In this document: positions 42,932 through 51,070 of the stretch, one piece after another
Position numbering within the stretch: position 1 is the first letter of the stretch
Layout of the letters: each line of letters opens with the position of its first letter
Assembly: GCA_963780655.1 (NCBI GenBank)
Contig: CAWACP010000007.1
Coordinates: 1-64,000, forward strand
Reading direction: 5' to 3'
DNA length: 64,000 nt
Origin: CAWACP01 sp963780655
Lineage (GTDB): Bacteria; Acidobacteriota; Terriglobia; Bryobacterales; Bryobacteraceae
Notes under the pieces: model-generated
What the model saw: only the letters and a program-made list of their open reading frames with translations
The model's database searches: none
Told to the model about the DNA's origin: nothing
Made by a program: the position numbers and the translations under genes

Positions 42932-44326
42932 CTATTGCGCGCCGCGCGACAGCGCCATCACCTTGAACGTCTGGAACATGATGTACAAGTCCAACGCCGG
43001 CGCCACGTTCTTGATGTAGTACAGATCGTACTCCAGCTTGGTGACGCTGTCCTCGAGCGTGTCGCCGTACTTGTGGTTGATCTGCGCCCACCCGGTGATG
43101 CCCGGCCGTACGCACAAGCGCTGCCGGTAATAGGGAATCTGCTCAGAGAGCGTCTGCACGAACTCCGGCCTCTCCGGGCGCGGGCCCACAATCGACATCT
43201 CCCGCTTCAACACATTCCACGTCTGCGGCAGCTCGTCGAGGCGCAGCAGCCGCAGCCACTTGCCTATGGGCGTGATGCGCGGATCGCCCCTCGTCGCCCA
43301 CACCGCGCCGGTACGAGCCTCCGCGTCCTGGTACATCGAGCGGAATTTGTACAGCGTGAATACCCGCCCATCTTTGCCCACCCGCTTCTGCCGGAACAGG
43401 ACCGGGCCGGGGGATGAGAACTTCACCAGGATGGCGGTTGCCAGCATGATCGGCAACGAGACCACGAAAACGATGGCTGCGACGATGGTGGAATAAATAT
43501 CCTGAAACCACAGGCTCCGGCGGCGGGGGCCGAGATCGCCCGTAAAGATGAGCTGCGACGGGCGAATCTCGCGGATGCAGATGCGCGCGAACACAGTTTC
43601 GTACAATGCCGCCGCGTCCTCGATGCGCATCCCCGAAAAACGCAGGTCGAGCAGGTCCTGAACGGGCAGGCGTTGCCTGCGCTCGGCCATTGCCACCACC
43701 AGGCGGTCGGGCCGGGTCTCTTCGACAATGGCGCGCAGGTTGGCCATAGGGCCGAGGAGCGGGCCGCCGGGCATCTTCAGGCCTTCATCCTCCAGATTGT
43801 CGACGTAACCGGCCACCGACAGGCCCAGCTCGGGACGCTCCAGAATCTCGGATGCAATCTGCATGGCCAGCGGCGATGCCCCAAGGAACACCACTCTCTG
43901 CGATCCCAGCGCCCGCATCACCACCGAGCCGTACACGATGCGCCAGGCCGGCAGAAAAACCAGCGTCAGCCCGCTGCCCAGAATCATGAGCCATTTCGGC
44001 AGCGCCCACTCCGGCCGTCGAATGTACATCACCAGCGCCTGGGTCAGAAAGGCAATCCCAACTACCAGACAGAGCTGCTGTACCAGCAGAATCTTCGACT
44101 TGATGCGGAAACGCCAGTACAGGTCGTTGAAGTACAGGCCAAGCATGATGCAGCCCACAACCAGGGCAATGCGCCACAGCCCGTTATCGTAGAGAAGAAA
44201 AATCTCCGGATCGGCGTCCAGGACCAGGAAGCTCGCTACAACGTAGCAGGAGAAGGTGAGCACCGCCTCCGATGCGAGCAACCCAAGGACGCTGGCCGGA
44301 AAGTAGACACGGAACAGGCGAACCAT
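42932..44326 (-). CDS. Undecaprenyl-phosphate sugar transferase, EpsB_2 type
   Basis: A 464-residue membrane enzyme that starts exopolysaccharide repeat units by loading a sugar phosphate onto the lipid carrier. Four or five N-terminal helices (about 12-125) are followed by a nucleotide-binding-like domain (RVVFLGASPLAMQIASEIL, about 143) and a C-terminal bacterial sugar transferase domain (about 275-460, with KRVGKDGRVFTLYKFRSM, LRLLRLDELPQTWNVL, VGPRPERPEF and VRPGITGWAQIN). The whole protein resembles the subfamily associated with PEP-CTERM/exosortase systems, in line with the PEP-CTERM proteins nearby. Confidence 0.9.
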   Translation of the reverse strand: MVRLFRVYFPASVLGLLASEAVLTFSCYVVASFLVLDADPEIFLLYDNGLWRIALVVGCIMLGLYFNDLYWRFRIKSKILLVQQLCLVVGIAFLTQALVMYIRRPEWALPKWLMILGSGLTLVFLPAWRIVYGSVVMRALGSQRVVFLGASPLAMQIASEILERPELGLSVAGYVDNLEDEGLKMPGGPLLGPMANLRAIVEETRPDRLVVAMAERRQRLPVQDLLDLRFSGMRIEDAAALYETVFARICIREIRPSQLIFTGDLGPRRRSLWFQDIYSTIVAAIVFVVSLPIMLATAILVKFSSPGPVLFRQKRVGKDGRVFTLYKFRSMYQDAEARTGAVWATRGDPRITPIGKWLRLLRLDELPQTWNVLKREMSIVGPRPERPEFVQTLSEQIPYYRQRLCVRPGITGWAQINHKYGDTLEDSVTKLEYDLYYIKNVAPALDLYIMFQTFKVMALSRGAQ

Positions 44327-44584
44327 GCTAGCCCGAAAAAACCTCGAACCCGATCAGACAAAAGCGTGGCGATGCTGTCGCCGCTCGACGGTAGATCAAA
44401 CGCCAAGTCTACTACATCCGCTGGCAGCTTCCCCGCTTCTCTTTCTATCGTCGTCGCCAGGCAATTCCTTACCCTCCCTCGCCGATTTTATTTGAAAATG
44501 CAATAGGTTCAGGGAATTGACGCCGATTCGGTCCGGGGGGATAATCGAATGAAAGAGACCAGAGCGGTCCCAATTCCAACCCCG

Positions 44585-45115
44585 ATGCTCAAGCTGACCA
44601 GAAAGGCGGATTACGGCCTGATCGCACTGAAGCATCTTGCCGTGCGCGCCCGCAACGGCGCCGGGGGCTGGGGGGACAGCGCCAGCGCGAAAGAGATCGC
44701 CGACACCTACGGCGTGCCTCTTCCGTTGCTTTCGAAGATTCTGCAAAAGCTGGCGCGGGCGGGGTTCCTGCGGTCCGAGCACGGCACCAACGGAGGCTAT
44801 CGGCTGGCCCGCGACCCGCATCTCATCACCGCGCTCGAGGTAATTCGCGCCATCGATGGCCCCATCATCCTCACCGCCTGTTTCACCGAGCATAGCGGCA
44901 GGGAGTGCCACCATACCGAAAAATGCATCGTGCGCGAACCCCTGCGCAAGGTGCACGAAGGGATTCTGCGTCTGCTAAGCGACATCAGCATCGCCGACAT
45001 GTCTGTGGACGACGCGCCCGATGATCCCGAGGCGCATGCCCGCGCCGCTGCCAGGCTTTACGGACTCGCTGCCGCTCCCGCTTCGCTCCCTGCGGGCGTC
45101 CGCAAGCCCGTATGA
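44585..45115 (+). CDS. Rrf2-family (IscR-like) iron-sulphur regulator
   Basis: A 176-residue winged-helix repressor. LKLTRKADYGLIALKHLAV and GVPLPLLSKILQKLARAGFL (about 43-62) form the DNA-binding part. C99, C108 and C114 (ACFTEHSGRECHHTEKC) are spaced to hold a [2Fe-2S] cluster, so it should sense cluster supply as IscR does. ATG at 44585 is chosen because the family begins MLKLT; the frame is open 12 codons upstream. Its end overlaps iscS by four bases, which implies control of its own operon. Confidence 0.9.
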   Translation: MLKLTRKADYGLIALKHLAVRARNGAGGWGDSASAKEIADTYGVPLPLLSKILQKLARAGFLRSEHGTNGGYRLARDPHLITALEVIRAIDGPIILTACFTEHSGRECHHTEKCIVREPLRKVHEGILRLLSDISIADMSVDDAPDDPEAHARAAARLYGLAAAPASLPAGVRKPV

Positions 45116-46293
45116 AGCTCCCGGTCTACCTCGACAATCACGCCACCACTCCCGTGGATCCACGCGTGTTCGAAGCCATGCGCCCGTATTTCACCGAACT
45201 GTTCGGCAATGCTGCCAGCCGCCATCACAGTTTCGGATGGCAGGCCGAGGAGGCCGTAGAGAAAGCTCGCAAGCAGATTGCCGACCTGATCGGCGCCGCA
45301 CCGAGCGAGATCGTGTTTACCAGCGGCGCAACCGAGGCGAATAATCTGGCGATCAAGGGCGTGGCTGGAGCTCTCTCCGAAAAGGGCCATCACATCATTA
45401 CAGCCGCCACAGAACATAAAGCAACACTTGATGTGTGCGGGGGGCTCGAGAAGCGCGGCTGGGCGGTGACGTATTTGCCCGTCCGACGGAACGGGCTCAT
45501 CGATCTCGACATGCTGAGCGACGCCATTACAGACCGCACGGTGCTGATCAGCATCATGTACGCGAACAATGAGATCGGCGTGTTGCAGCCCATCGCCGAG
45601 ATCGGCCGGATCGCCAGGGAGCGGGGCATTCTCTTCCACACCGACGCGGTGCAGGCGGCCGGCAAAGTCCCCGTTGACGTGAACCGTGAGGGCATCCATC
45701 TTCTGTCGTTGTCCGGCCATAAGATGTATGGGCCGAAGGGGGCCGGCGCTCTCTACGTACGCCGCAAAGCCCCGCGTGTGCAACTGGCTGCCCAGATGGA
45801 AGGCGGCGGGCACGAGCGCGGGATGCGATCGGGGACCCTGAACGTTCCGGGTATCGTGGGCCTCGGAGAAGCGTGCGCCATTTGCCGCCTCGAGATGTCG
45901 CAGGAATCGGAACGTTTGGCCGCTCTTCGGAACATGCTCATGGATCACCTGAAATCATGCCTGCAAGATATTGTGGTTAATGGATCTATTGAATGCAGGC
46001 TGCCACACAATCTGAACGTCAGCTTCGCTCACGTGGACAGCGAGTCGCTGCTGATGGGCCTGAACGATGTTGCGCTGTCGAGCGGGTCGGCGTGCAGTTC
46101 CGCCACCATCGAACCCAGCCATGTGCTTAGGGCGTTGGGTGTCGGCGACGAAATGGCGCACTCGGCCATCAGATTTGGTGTAGGGCGGTTCAATACCGAG
46201 GAAGAAGTGACGTACGCGGCCGAGCGCGTCATCGACGTGGTGAACAAGCTGCGCGAGCTGTCCCCGGCGTACGAAACGGCTAAGGTGGAATAG
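45112..46293 (+). CDS. iscS: Cysteine desulfurase (IscS type)
   Basis: A 393-residue PLP enzyme that takes sulphur from cysteine for Fe-S clusters and tRNA modification. It shows VYLDNHATTPVDPRV at the start, TSGATEANNLAI near 67, the histidine in TATEHKA near 100, the PLP lysine in LSGHKMYGPKGAGAL (near 204) and the persulphide cysteine in LSSGSACSSATIEPSHVL (near 327). It is translationally coupled to the Rrf2 regulator and followed without gap by the A-type carrier. Confidence 0.95.
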   Translation: MKLPVYLDNHATTPVDPRVFEAMRPYFTELFGNAASRHHSFGWQAEEAVEKARKQIADLIGAAPSEIVFTSGATEANNLAIKGVAGALSEKGHHIITAATEHKATLDVCGGLEKRGWAVTYLPVRRNGLIDLDMLSDAITDRTVLISIMYANNEIGVLQPIAEIGRIARERGILFHTDAVQAAGKVPVDVNREGIHLLSLSGHKMYGPKGAGALYVRRKAPRVQLAAQMEGGGHERGMRSGTLNVPGIVGLGEACAICRLEMSQESERLAALRNMLMDHLKSCLQDIVVNGSIECRLPHNLNVSFAHVDSESLLMGLNDVALSSGSACSSATIEPSHVLRALGVGDEMAHSAIRFGVGRFNTEEEVTYAAERVIDVVNKLRELSPAYETAKVE

Positions 46294-46644
46294 ATGGCAT
46301 CCGAAGTTTCCGCACCGGTGATTCACGTGACCGAGAAGGCTGTGTCCAGACTCCGCCAGGCGCTGGAGCGCGAGGGCGTACAGGGCGGCGGCCTGCGGCT
46401 GGGCGTGCAGGGCGGCGGCTGCTCGGGCCTGAGCTATCTGTTTCGGCTCGACGCGAATGCGCGCGCGACGGACCATATCTTCGAGTTCGGCGACGTGAAG
46501 GTATTCGTGGACCCGAAGAGCATCACCTACCTCAACGGCATGACGCTCGACTGGAAGGACTCGCTGATCCATTCCGGTTTCGTATTCGAGAACCCGCACG
46601 TGAAGAAGAGCTGCGGCTGCGGTACCTCCTTTTCCGTCGAATAG
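46294..46644 (+). CDS. iscA: A-type iron-sulphur cluster carrier (IscA/ErpA-like)
   Basis: A 116-residue protein with the three ligand cysteines: GGGCSGLSY near 42-50 and the C-terminal SCGCGTSF (near 108-114). It receives clusters from the scaffold and passes them to apoproteins such as IspG. It starts directly after the iscS stop. No iscU scaffold is encoded here; it must lie elsewhere or be replaced by SUF components. Confidence 0.93.
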   Translation: MASEVSAPVIHVTEKAVSRLRQALEREGVQGGGLRLGVQGGGCSGLSYLFRLDANARATDHIFEFGDVKVFVDPKSITYLNGMTLDWKDSLIHSGFVFENPHVKKSCGCGTSFSVE

Positions 46645-46682
46645 ATCGTAGGTCCCGTAGATTGCTGCTGCGCGGTGGTGGA

Positions 46683-46719
46683 GCAGGCGTTTCCGCCTGC
46701 CTGCAGGCCGAAGGCCTGC
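46683..46719. repeat. Twin hairpins after iscA
   Basis: GCAGGCG/CGCCTGC (46683-46700, TTTC loop) and GCAGGCC/GGCCTGC around GAA (46703-46719). They lie 40 bases past the iscA stop and can end the operon transcript. They belong to the same palindrome type as 33395-33411. Confidence 0.65.
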
Positions 46720-46744
46720 TCTACAATGATTAGCGGAGGACGCT

Positions 46745-47641
46745 GTGGCCGTTGCTGCCGCGCCGAAACACGCTCCACCGGGCGTCCGGACGCTCGCTCA
46801 TGCGCCCGCGGAACTGACCAGCGCTCGTCTGTGCCGGCTGGGCGAAGGTATCGGCAAGGTCGTTTACGCGTCCGAGCACTGGGTGGTGAAGCGCGAGCGC
46901 TCACCGCGTGAAATCCTCGCCCTCATTCTTATCTGGAAAGCCCTGCGAAGGGTGAGCCATCTTCTTCCGCCGCGCATCGCCGAGCATCTTCTGGGCGGCC
47001 CTTCGAAGACGATTCGCCTGCTGCGCGTGTTCGTCCAGGCCACGGCTCTGGTGGTCCCGCGAAGCGTCTGGTTCGCCACGCACGCGGGCGCGGTCTGGAA
47101 GACCTACATCCGGCGCGGCCGCAGGGGCGAGCGGCTGGCCCGCACAAAGCTGGCTGGCACGCCGCTGGTACCGGAGCGCATCACGTTCCCTCCGATCGAG
47201 GTCATTATCCACGGCTGGCCCGGTTGGCTGCGCGTCTGCGAAGCCGTGGAGCGCGTGGAAGAGACGCTGGACCAGCGCCTGCGCAAGCTGGCCGAGGCCG
47301 GCGCGTTCAGCCAACTGGAGCTGTGGCTTGATCGATTTCTCGCTCTCCGTGAAGCCGGCTGGCAGCGTGGCGTGTTCTCCATGGACGTGCATCTGAAAAA
47401 CTTCGGCGTCTGCGGCGAGCGCATCGTGCTGCTCGACTCCGGAGGCCTCACCACCTCCTGGAGCGAGATCGAGGACCGGCTGCAGCATGAGGACGCCGTC
47501 GAGGAGCCGCACCTGCAACTGGGTCTGGGGCCGGTCCTCGAAAGCCGCCCGGACATCGCGGCCCGCTTCGACGCGCGCTGGAAAGCCATCGTCAATCCGG
47601 AGAACGTGCTCCGCCGCTGGCCTGATCGTCTCGGCGCATAA
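46745..47641 (+). CDS. Protein-kinase-fold protein (lipopolysaccharide-kinase-like)
   Basis: A 298-residue protein with a degenerate kinase fold. An N-terminal strand pair (RLGEGIGKVVYASEHWVVKRE) could be the glycine loop and lysine; the catalytic loop is seen as FSMDVHLKNFGV and the metal-binding part as IVLLDSGGLT near 245-255. Such folds occur in kinases of lipopolysaccharide core or of small molecules; the substrate is unknown. The GTG start has GGAGG seven bases upstream. The next gene follows after six bases, so they are probably cotranscribed. Confidence 0.6.
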   Translation: MAVAAAPKHAPPGVRTLAHAPAELTSARLCRLGEGIGKVVYASEHWVVKRERSPREILALILIWKALRRVSHLLPPRIAEHLLGGPSKTIRLLRVFVQATALVVPRSVWFATHAGAVWKTYIRRGRRGERLARTKLAGTPLVPERITFPPIEVIIHGWPGWLRVCEAVERVEETLDQRLRKLAEAGAFSQLELWLDRFLALREAGWQRGVFSMDVHLKNFGVCGERIVLLDSGGLTTSWSEIEDRLQHEDAVEEPHLQLGLGPVLESRPDIAARFDARWKAIVNPENVLRRWPDRLGA

Positions 47642-47647
47642 TCGGGT

Positions 47648-48124
47648 ATGGCCGATCAGCGAGTCCCCATTCCCGGCAGTGAGCCGAAGCACGAGCCGGC
47701 GTCCAGGCGCCTTTACGTCACCGATCCACAGCAGCCTGTTCAGGCTACCATCGTGCTGCGAGGCAAGGGCGGGAAAGCGCCGCTCGCGGCCGAGGCTCGA
47801 GCGCTGCAGGCCGGCCAGTTTCAGTCGCTCGCGCCCGACGCAGGCCGGCCCGGCGATGCCGCCGACGTCGCCACCGTGGAGCAGTTTGCCCGGCAGTACG
47901 GGCTCACTGTCGTGGAGGAGAGCGCGACGGAACGCGCACTCCGGGTGTCCGGGACCGTGCGGCAGATGGACAGCGCATTCGGTATCCACCTCGCCGATTA
48001 CGAAGACCCCAGCGGCGGGAACTATATGAGCTGGGACGGCTCGCTCACCGCTCCCGCTCCGGTTGCCGCGGCGATCATCGCGGTGCTCGGTCTGGATCAG
48101 CGCGAGGTCGGCCAGCGGCATTGA
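47648..48124 (+). CDS. Orphan S53 (kumamolisin-type) propeptide protein
   Basis: A 158-residue protein that is nearly all a pro-kumamolisin activation domain: RRLYVTDPQQPVQATIVLRG, then TVEQFARQYGLTVVEESATE, then LRVSGTVRQMDSAFGIHL and PAPVAAAIIAVLGLDQR. In S53 serine-carboxyl peptidases this domain folds the enzyme and is cut off at this point; the catalytic domain with E, D and S should follow, but a stop comes instead. It has no signal peptide. It may be a truncated gene, or an inhibitor or chaperone acting in trans. Confidence 0.75.
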   Translation: MADQRVPIPGSEPKHEPASRRLYVTDPQQPVQATIVLRGKGGKAPLAAEARALQAGQFQSLAPDAGRPGDAADVATVEQFARQYGLTVVEESATERALRVSGTVRQMDSAFGIHLADYEDPSGGNYMSWDGSLTAPAPVAAAIIAVLGLDQREVGQRH

Positions 48125-48185
48125 CGCCAGTATTTTACCCGGCGAAAATAGTTTCGTCCGGGTAAATCTCGGGCTGGAGAGCAAA

Positions 48186-48722
48186 GTGGGAGCAACAGCG
48201 TTTGCCGGGTCCACGCGCATCGCCGCGGGCGAACTTCGGAAGGTCGTCTCGGAGGCAAAGCAATCGTTTGATCGCGGTGAAACCGTGCTCGTCTTTAACG
48301 ACGCTACCGGCGAGGTGGTGGATCTCGATCACCGTGATCGCGCGGAAACCAGTCAGGATGCCGAACCGGAGCGGCGCGCGGGTCGGCCGAAGCTTGGCGT
48401 CGTCCCGCGGGAAGTCACCTTACTGCCGCGCCATTGGGAATGGCTGAATGCGCAGCCGGGAGGCGCTTCAGCCTCTTTGAGAAGGCTGGTGGAGCAGGCA
48501 CGGCGCGATTACGTGGATCGCGACCGTGTCCGCCATTCACAGGAGGCGGCGCACCGGTTCATGTCGGCTATGGCCGGAAATGAGCCCGGCTATGAGGAGG
48601 CGCTCAGAGCGTTATTCCGAGGCGATGCCGCGCGCTTCGACGATTGCGTCGCGTCATGGCCCGCCGATGTTCGGCAGTATGCGAGCGCTCTTGGCGCGGC
48701 GGCGTTGGGCCGCGCCGTCTGA
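48186..48722 (+). CDS. DUF2239 family protein
   Basis: A 178-residue protein of the uncharacterised DUF2239 type: a first part with FAGSTRIAAGELRKVV and VLVFNDATGEVVDLD, then PKLGVVPREVTLLPRHWEWL, GGASASLRRLVEQAR and a tail AHRFMSAMAGNEPGYEEALR. The middle looks like a ribbon-helix-helix-type or DNA-related fold, but no role is established. GTG at 48186 with GGAGAG upstream is the start; the frame is open into the preceding gene. Confidence 0.75.
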   Translation: MGATAFAGSTRIAAGELRKVVSEAKQSFDRGETVLVFNDATGEVVDLDHRDRAETSQDAEPERRAGRPKLGVVPREVTLLPRHWEWLNAQPGGASASLRRLVEQARRDYVDRDRVRHSQEAAHRFMSAMAGNEPGYEEALRALFRGDAARFDDCVASWPADVRQYASALGAAALGRAV

Positions 48723-48770
48723 TCTCTCAAGTTCCTGACCCAATCTGCCGATGTCCCGACTGGCGGAGCC

Positions 48771-49487
48771 ATGTCTTTCATCGAGTATGTCCGGGAAGAT
48801 CCATCAACCAACGATCCAATCAACGAACTGGCGCGGCTGAATCATTTCACCATTCCAGATCTCGAACAGAACCGCCTCGGAAAGATCGCCAACGGGCAGA
48901 TACCAATGCTGTTCGGCAGCGCTCTCGGGCCCATCCGTCATGCTGGCGGCGCGCTGGTCGGCTGGCTGCTGTTCTGCCTTGCCATCAAGTATTGGGTACC
49001 CGGAATAATAATGAAGATCGCCAGCATGCTCGGCGTGCCGCAGGGCGCCATCTTCGGCGTCACCACGCTGACGTCCGCGTTGGCGTTTGTGGCCGGCGTA
49101 TTCAAAAGCATCCGCAGCATCCTGCTTCTCCTGCTCGATCTCGCGTCCGGCAAGGTGTCGTACATCGACGGCCGCATCACGGTGAGCCGTGAAGAGCAAA
49201 ACGGGGTCGGCCTCGCGCGGCTGCATGGCGAGAAGCACACCAAGTGCTGGTTCGTCATTCGCGGCGAGCACTTCGAGGCGAGCGAAGAGGCCTGCGCCGA
49301 GGAGAATGCGCCATCGGGCAAGGTTCGCCTGTACTACGCTCCGCGAAGCAGAATCATGGTCTCTCTGGACACCGCGGCGTCGCCCGGCTCGACTCCTGCG
49401 CGCGCTCCGGCCGCTCCCGCTGCTGTCGCCTCGCCAACCGCGCCCTCTGCCACGCCTGCGGCGCCGAACCCGGCATCATCCAGGTAA
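48771..49487 (+). CDS. Hypothetical membrane protein
   Basis: A 238-residue protein I do not recognise. It has a soluble N-terminal 55 residues, two hydrophobic stretches (GALVGWLLFCLAIKYWVPGI, about 60-80, and TLTSALAFVAGV near 100-112), a cytoplasmic- or periplasmic-looking domain with beta character (GKVSYIDGRITVSREEQNG, KCWFVIRGEHFEA) and an Ala/Pro-rich disordered tail from about 205. The ATG is 48 bases after the DUF2239 stop. Confidence 0.65.
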   Translation: MSFIEYVREDPSTNDPINELARLNHFTIPDLEQNRLGKIANGQIPMLFGSALGPIRHAGGALVGWLLFCLAIKYWVPGIIMKIASMLGVPQGAIFGVTTLTSALAFVAGVFKSIRSILLLLLDLASGKVSYIDGRITVSREEQNGVGLARLHGEKHTKCWFVIRGEHFEASEEACAEENAPSGKVRLYYAPRSRIMVSLDTAASPGSTPARAPAAPAAVASPTAPSATPAAPNPASSR

Positions 49488-49574
49488 ACGCAAATAAATC
49501 CACGGGACCTCCTCGCCGGCGCCGATAAGCAACGCAAACACGGAGGTTCATTGATCCACGTAACGCGCGGTCCC

Positions 49575-50107
49575 CATGCCGCTCAGCGGAGCGCTTCGTG
49601 CCGGAACGGGCGAAGGCCTGGCCACCGACAAGGTGAACGTCCGCAATCTGCGCGCGCGGCTGGAACGGGCCATGGCGATCTGCCGGGATTCCAGAAGTTT
49701 TCGAAATACGTGGAGTTCGTCACCACTGGCGAGGGCCTGCGCATCGAGCTGATGGAGAAGAACGGCGGCATGTTCTTCGAGAGCGGTAGTCCGCGGCCGA
49801 CGCCCCGCGGCCAGCAGCTCTTCACCCTCATGGCCGCGCAACTGGGCGGGCTTCCCAACGAGATCGCCTCGAGGGCCATACCGACTCGCGAAGTTATCGC
49901 GAGCACGGCTCCGACGCGTACGGAAACTGGGAGCTGTCGTTCGATCGGGCCAACATGGCGCGCCGCATCATGCTGGCCAATGGCCTGCGCGCGGACCAGG
50001 TGGCGGAAATCAGAGGTTACGCGGACCGCAATAACCTGATCCCGTCCGACCCCGCCGACAGCCGCAACCGGCGTGTGTGGATTGTGCTGAAGTACCAGGC
50101 GAATTAG
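49575..50107 (+). pseudogene. MotB-like flagellar motor protein, broken into three frames
   Basis: Three frames in order give GTGEGLATDKVNVRNLRARL, then FQKFSKYVEFVTTGEGLRIE with FFESGSPRPTPRGQQL, then EGHTDSRSYREHGSDAYGNW with LSFDRANMARRIMLANGL and a stop at 50105. Together they are the plug region and the OmpA-type peptidoglycan-binding domain of MotB. The N-terminal membrane helix is absent. No motA is present. It is a dead gene with at least two frameshifts. Confidence 0.75.
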
Positions 50108-50109
50108 GA

Positions 50110-50145
50110 AAACCGCTTGCTCACGCGCGCGGCTCTGTAACGGCT
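50110..50145 (+). repeat. Variant of the 30-bp dispersed repeat overlapping the hemQ end
   Basis: AAACCGCTTGCTCACGCGCG then CGGCTCTGTAACGG, closest to 38684-38712. On the minus strand it encodes the last residues (TEPRA) and the stop codon of the hemQ gene, so the insertion of the repeat set the gene's end. Confidence 0.65.
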
Positions 50146-50981
50146 GCCTTCGGGACGGCGCCGCTCAGCAGCGCGGGAAACTGCGCCGCCGGACAGCGCA
50201 ACCCGACCCAGAAATCGCCGAACAGCGCGTACACCGCGCTCACCTCATCGAAGCGCATCTCGTAGATCAGCTTTTTGAACACCACGGGATCTTCGGCGAA
50301 CAGATCAACCCCCCACTCCCAGCCATCGAATCCGATGGCCCCGGAAATCACCTGCTTCACCTCGCCTGCATAGCGGCGGCCCACCATGCCGTGCTCATGC
50401 ATCTGCCGCTGCCGCTCGGCCATTGGCAGCGTATACCAGTTGCGCTCTTCGCCGCGCTTGCGGTCCATCGGATAGAAACAGATATAGCGCGCGTTCGGAA
50501 TCTCCGGGTACAGGCGTGGCCGCATGGCCTCGCGCTGCCGCGCCGTCACCTGTTCGATTTCCGATTTCCACTCCTCGGAAAACGGCTCGACCCCGCGCTC
50601 GGCGAGCGCCGTGTAGGTCTTGAGGCTGGATTCGTACAGACCCAGCTCCACCACCGAAAGGAACGAATCCACCGGCTCCAGGTAGTCCCTCAGGCGCGTC
50701 TGCGCCAGCCGCAACTCCACCGCATTCAGCTCCTCGAAGGAAGGACGGTAATGCAGCAACATCAGGTCGGCCTTGTGCCCGAGCACCGAGAATGCCGCGC
50801 TCTGTCCGGCGGCGTTGCGCTCCAGCTCTCCGAGGACGCGCGCGCCCTCATCCGCTATGCTTGCGCGGTCGGTGGAAACGAGCGCTTTCCATTCCGGCCA
50901 GCGCACCCGAAACATCTGGTGCAGCACGGCCGAGCCTTCCAGAGTCAAGGGAACCGCGGGGAGTGCATTCGGCGCTGTCAC
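50121..50981 (-). CDS. hemQ: Chlorite-dismutase-family coproheme decarboxylase
   Basis: A 286-residue protein of the HemQ type, which decarboxylates coproheme to haem b. The C-terminal ferredoxin-like half carries YICFYPMDRKRGEERNWYTL and QMHEHGMVGRRYAGEV, where the tyrosine and the proximal histidine lie, followed by ISGAIGFDGWEWGVDLFAED. Start codons are weak: GTG at 50981 gives VTAPNALPAVPLTLEGSAVL; TTG at 51017 is possible. It is divergent from the TPR gene. The last residues come from a dispersed repeat. Confidence 0.88.
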   Translation of the reverse strand: MTAPNALPAVPLTLEGSAVLHQMFRVRWPEWKALVSTDRASIADEGARVLGELERNAAGQSAAFSVLGHKADLMLLHYRPSFEELNAVELRLAQTRLRDYLEPVDSFLSVVELGLYESSLKTYTALAERGVEPFSEEWKSEIEQVTARQREAMRPRLYPEIPNARYICFYPMDRKRGEERNWYTLPMAERQRQMHEHGMVGRRYAGEVKQVISGAIGFDGWEWGVDLFAEDPVVFKKLIYEMRFDEVSAVYALFGDFWVGLRCPAAQFPALLSGAVPKAAVTEPRA

Positions 50982-51070
50982 GATGTTTCCCAGAATACCC
51001 GATCGCTGCGTGGACAAACCGCGGGACCGTCTGCGCCGCCCTGCCGTGACGCTCGCGTTACACTGAAGTT

